Below, piece by piece: positions 24,730 through 32,046 of a stretch of DNA of 37,407 bases. The translations under genes and the position numbers were made by a program. Below the pieces are notes generated by a model. That model was not told the origin of the DNA and searched no databases. It worked only from the letters and a program-made list of their open reading frames with translations. Origin of the DNA: Thermoplasmatota archaeon (GTDB lineage: Archaea > Thermoplasmatota > Thermoplasmata > Halarchaeoplasmatales > Halarchaeoplasmataceae); the NCBI GenBank assembly GCA_018334755.1, contig JAGXLI010000007.1, forward strand, positions 13,541-50,947, given 5' to 3'. How positions within the stretch are numbered: the first letter of the stretch is position 1; each line of letters begins with the position of its first letter.

Positions 24730-24739
24730 TTTATAAATG
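24730..24739 (-). promoter_or_regulatory. TATA box for the rpl18e-rplM-rpsI-rpoN-tRNA-Pro operon
   Basis: The minus strand reads ATTTATAAAA about 100 bases upstream of rpl18e. The plus strand reads TTTTATAAAT, so the same near-symmetric element could also serve thrC (start 24807). Which direction dominates cannot be read from the sequence. Confidence 0.45.
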
Positions 24740-24806
24740 TTACTCCTCCCATTTTTCTTGCAAACAGTAATCTACAAATCACACATCCAATCTTATTCAA
24801 AAAAAC

Positions 24807-25985
24807 ATGTTGAGATGCGTCGCCTGCGGAAAGGAATATAGCTCGAAAAAAAGTCGACAGATATGCCGGTGCGGTGAACCTTTAGAGGTGGAACATATCC
24901 CGGGGAAGATCGCTTCCGGCGGCACGGTCTGGAAGAGGTTTAGAGATTTTTTTCCTCAAGAGATGAAGGAAACTGATCTTCGAGATCTTCATACATTATC
25001 GGAGGGCGAAACACCAACTATCAAAGTCGACGAACTTTCAGAAATTTACGACGTGGACCTGTATCTTAAAAACGAAACGGTGAACCCGACATGGAGTTTC
25101 AAAGATAGAGGTACGGTCACTTCTCTGATACACGCTTCTAGATTAGGGGCCAAAACCATAGGTACGGTCTCAACAGGAAATATGGCCTCCAGCGTCGCGG
25201 CTTATGGAAATAGGTTGGGATCAAAAACCGTCGTATTGGTACCTGAAGATATATCCGACCGAAAATTGGAGCAGATAGCCGCTTACGACCCTCTGATACT
25301 CAAAGTCGCGGGCGATTATGGAGACCTATTTTATGAAAGCTTGGAACTCTCCGCAGATGACCCGGAGATCTACTTCTCAAATTCTAACTCACCCTACAGG
25401 ATAGAAGGCTACAAGACTTTAGCTTTCGAGATCATAGAGGAAAGTTCACCGGACTTCGTGATCATCCCCACGAGTTCCGGGGGTCTTTTCAGAGGTGTTA
25501 TGAAAGGTCTGATAGAGTTGAAAAAGAGCGGTATCCTTGACAAAATTCCAACACCCGTCAGCGTTCAAGCTGCCGGTTGTTCTCCCATAGTTCGAGCTTA
25601 CCAGGGAGGAAAGAAAAAGATCGAGAGATGGAGCGAACCCGGAACTGAAGCTGGGGCGATAGCGAATCCCCTTCCGCCCGGCGGTAATGAGGTGCTCAGA
25701 AAATTGGATGAACATGACGGCCTTTGTACAAAAGTGTCCGATGAAGAGATCATGGACGCCCAGAACAAGATCGCCTCTGAAGGGATCTTCTGTCAGCCCG
25801 CCTCGGCGGTCGGTGTGGCGGCCTTGAAAGATCTCAGAGAAAACGGGTCCATAGAAAAAGGCTCCGAGGTGATAACCATCATCACCGGCTCTGGACTGAA
25901 AAATTTGAGAGGTAAGTTCGATAGGCAGAGAGTAAAGCATATCGATATCTCCGAGCTGAAAGAGTGGTATGAGGAGGAAAGTTGA
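24807..25985 (+). CDS. thrC: Threonine synthase
   Basis: A PLP enzyme that converts O-phosphohomoserine to threonine. An N-terminal zinc-ribbon (C4, C7, C20, C22) typical of archaeal ThrC precedes the fold-type II domain. The Schiff-base lysine is K99 in W-S-F-K-D-R-G. The phosphate loop appears as T-S-S-G-G-L-F-R-G, and S-T-G-N-M-A-S-S is the PLP-contacting asparagine loop. The 392-residue length is normal. No ribosome binding site is seen, so the mRNA may be leaderless. Confidence 0.95.
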   Translation: MLRCVACGKEYSSKKSRQICRCGEPLEVEHIPGKIASGGTVWKRFRDFFPQEMKETDLRDLHTLSEGETPTIKVDELSEIYDVDLYLKNETVNPTWSFKDRGTVTSLIHASRLGAKTIGTVSTGNMASSVAAYGNRLGSKTVVLVPEDISDRKLEQIAAYDPLILKVAGDYGDLFYESLELSADDPEIYFSNSNSPYRIEGYKTLAFEIIEESSPDFVIIPTSSGGLFRGVMKGLIELKKSGILDKIPTPVSVQAAGCSPIVRAYQGGKKKIERWSEPGTEAGAIANPLPPGGNEVLRKLDEHDGLCTKVSDEEIMDAQNKIASEGIFCQPASAVGVAALKDLRENGSIEKGSEVITIITGSGLKNLRGKFDRQRVKHIDISELKEWYEEES

Positions 25986-26041
25986 GTTTTGACAATACGG
26001 ATAAGATTTTTAAGTGCAGCACCAATGGCTTTGCCGGTAAC

Positions 26042-26356
26042 ATGACAGAGGAAGAAGAAAGCAGCGGAGAAGAAGGCAGTGAAGAAGAGGAAGACGAGAA
26101 GGATCTAAGAGAGAAGATCAAAGATCGGATGGAGAAGAGAAAGGAAGAGATGGCGAAAAGAGGCGGGGGAGGAAAAGGCCGTGAAGCCCAGAACCCGATG
26201 GCACAGATGATGCAGGGTATGATGGGAGGCCGCGGTAGAAGTAGAGCCCCAGGAAAAGGACAAGGTCAGGAAGAACTGGTCGAGGAAGTCAAGAAGCTGA
26301 GGACCGATATACAGGACATAAAGAACGAATTGAAGGAGATAAAAGAGCAACTCTGA
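26042..26356 (+). CDS. Small acidic, Met/Gly-rich protein with C-terminal coiled coil, function unknown
   Basis: I do not recognise this protein of about 104 residues. It has a very acidic start, a Lys/Arg-rich helix, a Gly-rich segment, a Met-rich patch (N-P-M-A-Q-M-M-Q-G-M-M-G-G) and a C-terminal heptad-like coiled coil (L-V-E-E-V-K-K-L-R-T-D-I). The Met-rich patch recalls metal-binding or flexible chaperone segments, but this is speculation. The open frame extends back to a TTG at 25982 overlapping thrC; I prefer the ATG at 26042, which lies about 30 bases after a TATA-like GATTTTTAAG (26005-26014). Confidence 0.65.
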   Translation: MTEEEESSGEEGSEEEEDEKDLREKIKDRMEKRKEEMAKRGGGGKGREAQNPMAQMMQGMMGGRGRSRAPGKGQGQEELVEEVKKLRTDIQDIKNELKEIKEQL

Positions 26357-26451
26357 TCCAAACCCTCTTATCCTGATTTTATCGAAAGCCCGAAACATTT
26401 ATTACTGCACATCTCAATTTTTTCCCTGAGATTAAGAGGAGGAGGAGATAT

Positions 26452-26898
26452 ATGAAATTGAGCAGTCCGGCGTTTTCTGATGGAGAAAAGATACCGCGGA
26501 AGTACGGTTATACCGAGGAAGATGTAAATCCCCCGCTGGAGATAAACGGTGTTCCGGAAGATGCGAGATCTTTAGCCCTTGTGATGGACGACCCCGACGC
26601 GGTAGAACCCGCGGGAAAGGTCTGGGACCATTGGGTGATCTGGAACATAGAACCCAATACGAGGGAGATACGCGAAAGTGAGAGTCCACCGGGTGTCGTG
26701 GAAGGTAAGAACGACTACGGCAATAGAGGATACGGCGGGCCGAATCCACCCGATAAAGAGCATACATACAAGTTCAAGCTCTACGCGCTCGATAAGATAC
26801 TTGATATACCACCGTCTTCAACAAAAGACGAACTAAGAAAGGCGATGAAAGGCCACGTTCTGGACAAGACTCTCTTGGAAGGAAGATACGCACCTTAA
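26452..26898 (+). CDS. PEBP-family protein (YbhB/YbcL type)
   Basis: A 148-residue phosphatidylethanolamine-binding-like protein. The anion-binding pocket motifs are clear: N-P-P-L (about 26-29), M-D-D-P-D-A (45-50), W-D-H-W-V-I-W-N-I (58-66) and G-Y-G-G-P-N-P-P (about 93-100), followed by H-T-Y-K-F-K-L-Y-A-L. Archaeal and bacterial homologues are cytoplasmic here (no signal peptide), and their ligand is unknown. A strong AGGAGGAGGAG ribosome binding site precedes the ATG. Confidence 0.93.
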   Translation: MKLSSPAFSDGEKIPRKYGYTEEDVNPPLEINGVPEDARSLALVMDDPDAVEPAGKVWDHWVIWNIEPNTREIRESESPPGVVEGKNDYGNRGYGGPNPPDKEHTYKFKLYALDKILDIPPSSTKDELRKAMKGHVLDKTLLEGRYAP

Positions 26899-26904
26899 AG
26901 TCGC

Positions 26905-27399
26905 TCAGAAATTTTTTTCTTTTTCTATTTTTTTTGTGATTTTTTCTAAAAATTTTCCTATCTTACCTTCATAGTTGCCTTCTTTGACTCTTTTCTCCTT
27001 CACCACCACGGTGGCTAGCGGCTCTTTCCCAGTTATCTTTTCCATCGCTTCGAATGTTCCCTCATAACCGCTTCCCCCGCATGTACAGTAAAAGGCTATG
27101 TCGTCGATATCTGACTTTTTCCTTGAGAGATACGTCCTTACAGCGGGTGAAGGGTTTCCCGCCCATACCGGCGTACCTACGATGATCAGATCACGATCAG
27201 ATATATCTTCCTCCATCATTTCGATCTCTGTTTTCTTCCCCCTCCAGGCATCCCAACCACCCTTCAGGTACCCGGTAACTCCCGATCTCTCTTTTTTATC
27301 GGATACCTTGAGAGTTTCGCAATCCAATCTTCTAGCGATCTGTTCACCCACATCTTCCGTATTTCCGGTTCTCGAGTAATAGACTACTAGACCATCCAT
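26905..27399 (-). CDS. Flavodoxin-family protein
   Basis: An FMN-binding flavodoxin-like protein of 164 residues. The phosphate loop Y-S-R-T-G-N-T lies at the N-terminus, and the flavin-contact G-T-P-V-W-A-G-N-P-S-P-A-V and C-T-C-G-G-S-G-Y-E-G-T follow. These are typical of archaeal flavodoxins of the menaquinone-dependent protoporphyrinogen oxidase-like type. It could carry electrons for the Fe-S enzymes in this region. I chose the ATG at 27397-27399 rather than an upstream TTG. The Lys/Glu-rich C-terminus is encoded by the poly-T tract that may also terminate the convergent PEBP gene. Confidence 0.9.
   Translation of the reverse strand: MDGLVVYYSRTGNTEDVGEQIARRLDCETLKVSDKKERSGVTGYLKGGWDAWRGKKTEIEMMEEDISDRDLIIVGTPVWAGNPSPAVRTYLSRKKSDIDDIAFYCTCGGSGYEGTFEAMEKITGKEPLATVVVKEKRVKEGNYEGKIGKFLEKITKKIEKEKNF
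26911..26946 (+). terminator. T-rich terminator downstream of the PEBP gene
   Basis: Runs of 7, 5, 8 and 6 thymines begin about 13 bases after the PEBP stop codon. This fits archaeal intrinsic termination. The tract lies inside the 3' coding end of the convergent flavodoxin gene. Confidence 0.6.
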
Positions 27400-27532
27400 G
27401 TTAAAAAGCAATCATTTATCCTTTTTAGCTTTTTGTATCTAGCTTGTTCTTCACTTCCTTAGCTGGATGACCAAAAGAAATAAATCTATTAAATAGGGTC
27501 TGCCTTCAAGCTTGACAGCCGGGTAATAAAAT

Positions 27533-30373
27533 ATGGGCGAGGAGAAAGACTATTATCAGATGTCGGTCAAAGAGACCCAGGAAGAATTGAATACCTCAGA
27601 AGAGGGTCTATCGAAAAGCGAGGGGGAAAAACGATTGGATAAATATGGAAGAAACGAGTTGAGAGGCAAGGCCCAGACCCCTAAGCTTCTCCTTTTCCTC
27701 TCTCAGTTCAAAGAACTTCTCGTTCTGGTCTTGATAGTCGCGGGTATAGTTTCACTTTTTTTAGGCATCACTCAGAACGATGCCGGGAGCTTGAAAAGTG
27801 CGGCGGCGATGTTCATAATCGTCTTCATCAACGCGATCATAGGATTCGTGCAGAAATACAAAGCTAAACAGATCATAGAGAAACTGAAATCTTTGATCAA
27901 ATCTCCCGCAAAGGTCAAACAGGAAGGTAAATGGAAAGAGATAGACCAGGCGGAGATCGTCCCGGGAGATATAATCAAGATCGAAGAAGGGGATAAGATC
28001 CCCGCCGATGTCCGTGTTATAAAATCTTTCAATCTGAAGACCAACGATTTTTCACTTACCGGGGAATCCATGCCGCAGGAGAAACAAACGAACGCTATAG
28101 ACGAGGAAGTCACACTAGCGGATCGAGATAACATGGCTTATGTCGGCACTACCGTCGCTACAGGAAACGCCACTGGTGTCGCGATCTCCACCGGTATGGA
28201 CACCGAGATGGGTAAGATAGCGGACATGACCGAAGAGACGGGAGAATTAAAATCGCCCCTGCAGAGAGAGCTAGATCGTCTCGCCAAACACCTGACGTCG
28301 ATAGTGGTGGTATTGAGTACCGCCCTCTTCTTTGTCTCGATCTGGCAGGGTCTTCACTGGACTGTCAGTTTAATCTACGCCGTCGGCATCTCCGTTTCTT
28401 CAGTACCTCAAGCTTTACCGGCCCAGGTGACCGTAGCCCTTTCCACCGGGAGCAACAGGTTGGCCGAGGAGAACGCCGTTGTGAAGAACTTATCTTCCGT
28501 CGAAACTCTAGGTTCTACGACGGTCATCTGTACAGATAAGACCGGAACGTTGACCAAAAACGAGATGACCGTGAAGAACATCTGGTTCGACGGAGAAGAG
28601 TACAGCCTGACCGGTTTGGGCTATAAGCCGGAAGGAACGATCCTGGGTGAAGATGAAAATGAACTATCAAAGGAGCAGATAGACGAACTAGAGATCTTTA
28701 TGGACGCGGCTACGATGTCTTCTAGCGCCGAAATACACGAGCCGGACGATCAACACGACAGCTGGTACGCAGTGGGAGATCCGACAGAAGCCGCTTTGGT
28801 CACCATGTCAACTAAGTTGGGGACGCGCCATGAAAGGGAGGACGAAGAAAACCCCGAGGTGGTGGAGTTCCCCTTCGATTCGGAAAGAAAGAGGATGAGT
28901 TCCATTAGAGATATAGGGGAAGATTATGAGGACGGGACCGTTAAAGAAGCTTTAGAAGGTGAAACAGAGGGTATGAGAGTCTTAGCCATGAAAGGAGCTA
29001 CTGACAGCATCCTTTCGATCAGTAAATACATCTACAGGGACGGAGAAGTCGAGGAGATAACTGAAGAGGATAAAGAGAAGATAAGAGAACTGAACGAAAA
29101 GTACTCTGAAGAGGCCATGAGGGTTTTGGCTATGGCCTACAGGCCTCTTGAGAAGAAAGATGAAGATTATACGGAAGAAGAGGTAGAAAAAGACGTTATA
29201 TTTTTGGGACTAGCCGGGATGATCGATCCTCCTAAAGAAGGGGTTGACGAAGCTATCGGGAGCTGTCATGAAGCCCACATAAGAACTTACATAATGACAG
29301 GCGATCACGCTATCACGGCTAGGGCCGTGGGAGAGGAGATAGGACTTTTTGAAGAGGACGAAGAAGCTTTAGTTGTTACGGGGAAGGAGATGAAGAATTT
29401 AGATAACGATGATTTGAAAGATATGATGAAGGGGAAGGATGCGATGATATTTTCTAGGGTGGATCCTGAAGATAAACTCAGGATAGTCAAACTCCTCGAG
29501 GAGGAGGATGAAATAGTCGCTGTCACAGGAGACGGCGTGAATGATGCCCCGGCTCTCAAAAGAGCACACATCGGTGTCGCCATGGGTCAGAAAGGTACTG
29601 ACGTGGCAAAAGAAGCTTCCGAGCTTGTTTTATTGGACGACAGCTTTCCCACGTTGGTCCATGCGGTAAGAGAGGGAAGAACCATATATAACAATCTAAA
29701 AAAGACCGTTCTCGCCTCCATGACCACTAACGGTGCTGAGCTTACCACAGTTCTTGCGGGACTCGCCATGATAGGTCTGCTCGGTTGGAGCGAGTGGGCC
29801 ATACCGATATTAGTTATCCAGATATTAGCTATAGATCTTCTAGCGGAGATCATGCCTTTGACATTTTTAGCTTACGATCCACCTTCAGAGGAGATGATGA
29901 GATCACCTCCTAGGAGCCAGGACGAGCATATACTGAATATTCCCCGCTCCATAGAAGTTATATTTCTGGCTCTCTTGATCGGAGGGTTAGCTGCAGGGAA
30001 CTTCTGGTTCTACTTTGCGAGGCAGGGTGGGATATCACTCACTCTAGAAAATAAACCTATGATGCATTTTGCTAGAGCGACGACCATCAGTTATCTGACC
30101 ATCGCATACTGCCAGTTCGCGAACATCATGTCCAGGAGGTACAAGTACGATTCGATATTCAGCAAGAATTTCTTCTCGAACAAGATCATAGTTTACTCCA
30201 TAATCGCTTCCATCGGTCTAGTCTTTTTGGGCGTTTACGGACCGTATATCAGTGACTTTTTAGTGTTCGCGAGTATAGGTCCGATGGAGTGGGCCCAGGT
30301 TCTGGGTGCCATGGGCATATTCCTAGGAACTTTCGAGGTCATCAAGTTGATAAAGAGACTCAGAAGGGACTAG
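27533..30373 (+). CDS. P-type cation-transporting ATPase (type II-like)
   Basis: A 946-residue ATP-driven cation pump. It has the N-terminal cation ATPase domain, M1-M2, the A-domain T-G-E-S (176-179), the phosphorylated D335 in D-K-T-G-T-L-T, the nucleotide-domain K-G-A motif, D-P-P-K and T-G-D-H hinges, T-G-D-G-V-N-D-A-P near 664-672, and six C-terminal helices. The M4 motif is P-Q-A-L-P (292-296) instead of P-E-G-L-P of Ca2+ pumps. M5 has T-N-G-A-E-L and M6 has I-D-L-L-A-E-I-M-P. The transported ion is therefore uncertain (Ca2+, Na+, Mn2+ or H+). It is the first gene of a plus-strand run with a ferritin-like protein and a CDF exporter. Confidence 0.9.
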   Translation: MGEEKDYYQMSVKETQEELNTSEEGLSKSEGEKRLDKYGRNELRGKAQTPKLLLFLSQFKELLVLVLIVAGIVSLFLGITQNDAGSLKSAAAMFIIVFINAIIGFVQKYKAKQIIEKLKSLIKSPAKVKQEGKWKEIDQAEIVPGDIIKIEEGDKIPADVRVIKSFNLKTNDFSLTGESMPQEKQTNAIDEEVTLADRDNMAYVGTTVATGNATGVAISTGMDTEMGKIADMTEETGELKSPLQRELDRLAKHLTSIVVVLSTALFFVSIWQGLHWTVSLIYAVGISVSSVPQALPAQVTVALSTGSNRLAEENAVVKNLSSVETLGSTTVICTDKTGTLTKNEMTVKNIWFDGEEYSLTGLGYKPEGTILGEDENELSKEQIDELEIFMDAATMSSSAEIHEPDDQHDSWYAVGDPTEAALVTMSTKLGTRHEREDEENPEVVEFPFDSERKRMSSIRDIGEDYEDGTVKEALEGETEGMRVLAMKGATDSILSISKYIYRDGEVEEITEEDKEKIRELNEKYSEEAMRVLAMAYRPLEKKDEDYTEEEVEKDVIFLGLAGMIDPPKEGVDEAIGSCHEAHIRTYIMTGDHAITARAVGEEIGLFEEDEEALVVTGKEMKNLDNDDLKDMMKGKDAMIFSRVDPEDKLRIVKLLEEEDEIVAVTGDGVNDAPALKRAHIGVAMGQKGTDVAKEASELVLLDDSFPTLVHAVREGRTIYNNLKKTVLASMTTNGAELTTVLAGLAMIGLLGWSEWAIPILVIQILAIDLLAEIMPLTFLAYDPPSEEMMRSPPRSQDEHILNIPRSIEVIFLALLIGGLAAGNFWFYFARQGGISLTLENKPMMHFARATTISYLTIAYCQFANIMSRRYKYDSIFSKNFFSNKIIVYSIIASIGLVFLGVYGPYISDFLVFASIGPMEWAQVLGAMGIFLGTFEVIKLIKRLRRD

Positions 30374-30430
30374 TTTCCTTCCGTCAAATATAAAAACTAT
30401 CGCCTTTATCGGGATCTTGAGAGGGATAAA

Positions 30431-30715
30431 ATGTTTGCTAAAGAACCAACAGACCTAGATGATATCAGCGATGAGATGTCCGACAGAGAGATACTCCGGT
30501 TCGGTCTTGCTGCGGAACTGGACGCTATAAACTTCTACGAACAGATGGCAGAATATACGGACGACGATCAGATAAAAGAAGTACTTCTAGACGTCGCGGC
30601 TGAAGAGAAGGAACACGTGGGAGAATTCGAGACTATGCTGTTAGAAAGAGATGAACAGCAGGTTGAGATGGGAGAAGAAGGGAAAGAAGAAGTCCGAGAG
30701 ATGCTGGGAAAATAA
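30431..30715 (+). CDS. Encapsulated-ferritin-like (EncFtn-type) di-iron protein
   Basis: A 94-residue two-helix protein. The helices carry L-A-A-E-L-D-A-I-N-F-Y-E (E29, Y36) and A-A-E-E-K-E-H-V-G-E-F-E (E59, H62). The E29-E59-H62 spacing equals the E32-E62-H65 spacing of Rhodospirillum rubrum encapsulated ferritin, which forms a ferroxidase centre between subunits. An iron oxidation or storage role is therefore likely, as a decamer by family analogy. The C-terminus ends E-M-L-G-K without an obvious encapsulin-targeting tail, and no shell gene lies in the window. It starts 57 bp after the P-type ATPase gene, with a GAGAGG site before the ATG. Confidence 0.85.
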   Translation: MFAKEPTDLDDISDEMSDREILRFGLAAELDAINFYEQMAEYTDDDQIKEVLLDVAAEEKEHVGEFETMLLERDEQQVEMGEEGKEEVREMLGK

Positions 30716-30718
30716 ATC

Positions 30719-30750
30719 CATTTTCTTTTTGTTTTTATCTTTTTATTTTT
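30719..30750 (+). terminator. T-rich terminator after the ferritin-like gene
   Basis: Repeated thymine runs (four to five at a time) start just after the stop codon, the usual archaeal intrinsic terminator. The CDF gene downstream therefore probably has its own promoter, perhaps the A/T-rich AAAAAATTTAATTT at about 30768-30781. Confidence 0.6.
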
Positions 30751-30809
30751 AAACTTGATGGGATATACAAAAAATTTAATTTCATTCATCTCTTTTCAGT
30801 GTATAGTCA

Positions 30810-31937
30810 ATGAAAAGAGAGAATAAACTGGGAAAGCTTGTCGCCTTGGGCAGCATAATAGTCAACGGTTTCATATTTGCTCTCAAAGCCTTAATCGGGA
30901 TCCAGATCGGAAGTATAGCTTTACTGTCCGATGCGGTCCACACGATCTCAGATAGCGCGAGTTCCGTCGCCGTTTACGTGGGCTTGAAGATCAGTGAAAA
31001 GCCGCCGGACGAGCAGCATCCTTTCGGCCACGGAAGAGCCGAGCAGGTAGCGGTCTTAGCCGTGGGAATCATCCTGTTTATTACGGCATTAACTTTTTTT
31101 TCCGACGGGATCCAATCTTTCCTGACTGGTCCTGAAGCACTTTTCATGAAGAACTCTTTCTACATCTACATACTTTTGACCGCGGTAGCTAAGGAAGTCA
31201 TGGGGGAAGCCAGTTATCTGGTCGGAAGAAAAACCGGTTCAGACTCGCTTAAAGCCGATGCATGGCATCATAGAGCTGACGCCCTGACCACTCTCGTAGT
31301 CGTGGGAGCCATCTATGCCTCCGGTACCGGCTATCCATGGTTAGATCCAGCGGTGGGGGTGGGTATAGCTCTCCTCCTGGGATATATCGGAGTTTCTTAC
31401 GTCAAAAAGTCCACTTATGATCTGCTGGGAACCGGCCCTTCATCGGAGCTTTTGGAAGAGATCAGAACGACCGCGAATGAATTGGAAGGAGTAAAAGGAG
31501 TTCACGATATAAAAGTGCACGATTACGGTGGAGAAAAGGCCGCATCTCTACACATGGAAGCTGAAAACGGAAATATCCGGGCGGCTCACGAGACCTCTCA
31601 CAAGTTGGAAAAGAAGCTGGAAGAAGAAGTGGTCTCCAGTACTGAGATCCATCTGGACCCAGCGAGTCTGCCTAGAGAAGAGATAGTCACGATTATCAAA
31701 GAAAATGCGGAAGAAAGCGATGATATCGAAGAGGCACACGCGATCGAAGTCACCGAGAGTGAAGAAGGTTGCCTGATCTCCATGCATATCTTGCTCCCTA
31801 AAGATATCTCCATCGATGAAGGGCATAGCATCGGAACCGAATTTGAGGAGAAGATAAAAGAGGAGATTGAAGAAGGGATCAGATCTGATGTGAATATCCA
31901 GGTACATATCGAACCGTGTGAAGGGGAAGGGAAGTAG
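30810..31937 (+). CDS. Cation diffusion facilitator (CDF) with two C-terminal dimerization domains
   Basis: A proton-coupled divalent metal exporter of the inner membrane type. Six helices (about residues 8-205) carry the transport site: D41/H44/D48 in helix 2 (S-D-A-V-H-T-I-S-D) and H153/D157 in helix 5 (W-H-H-R-A-D-A). H-P-F-G-H-G-R is the loop motif. The mixed His/Asp site suggests Zn2+, Fe2+ or Mn2+. At 375 residues it is longer than YiiP (about 300) because the cytoplasmic ferredoxin-like domain occurs twice (about 215-288 and 289-371). It has its own A/T-rich promoter region. The neighbouring ferritin-like and P-type ATPase genes suggest metal homeostasis. Confidence 0.92.
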   Translation: MKRENKLGKLVALGSIIVNGFIFALKALIGIQIGSIALLSDAVHTISDSASSVAVYVGLKISEKPPDEQHPFGHGRAEQVAVLAVGIILFITALTFFSDGIQSFLTGPEALFMKNSFYIYILLTAVAKEVMGEASYLVGRKTGSDSLKADAWHHRADALTTLVVVGAIYASGTGYPWLDPAVGVGIALLLGYIGVSYVKKSTYDLLGTGPSSELLEEIRTTANELEGVKGVHDIKVHDYGGEKAASLHMEAENGNIRAAHETSHKLEKKLEEEVVSSTEIHLDPASLPREEIVTIIKENAEESDDIEEAHAIEVTESEEGCLISMHILLPKDISIDEGHSIGTEFEEKIKEEIEEGIRSDVNIQVHIEPCEGEGK

Positions 31938-31981
31938 AGCGATCAGATATCGAAGCATCTATTTAGATAGCGAGGCGAAAT

Positions 31982-31992
31982 CTTATATTATA
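31982..31992 (+). promoter_or_regulatory. TATA box for the acyl-CoA dehydrogenase/ETF operon
   Basis: CTTATATTATA lies about 55-65 bases upstream of the ATG at 32047. This leaves a leader of about 30 bases that contains the strong AAGGAGGT ribosome binding site at 32035-32042. Confidence 0.5.
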
Positions 31993-32046
31993 CCCTAGAT
32001 TGTGGACCATATGAGAACAGATTTGATCTAAAAAAGGAGGTATCAG

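Noticed and set aside
27533-30373. Assignment as a Ca2+ pump
   Set aside because: The helix 4 glutamate of Ca2+ pumps is missing, so the ion was left unspecified.
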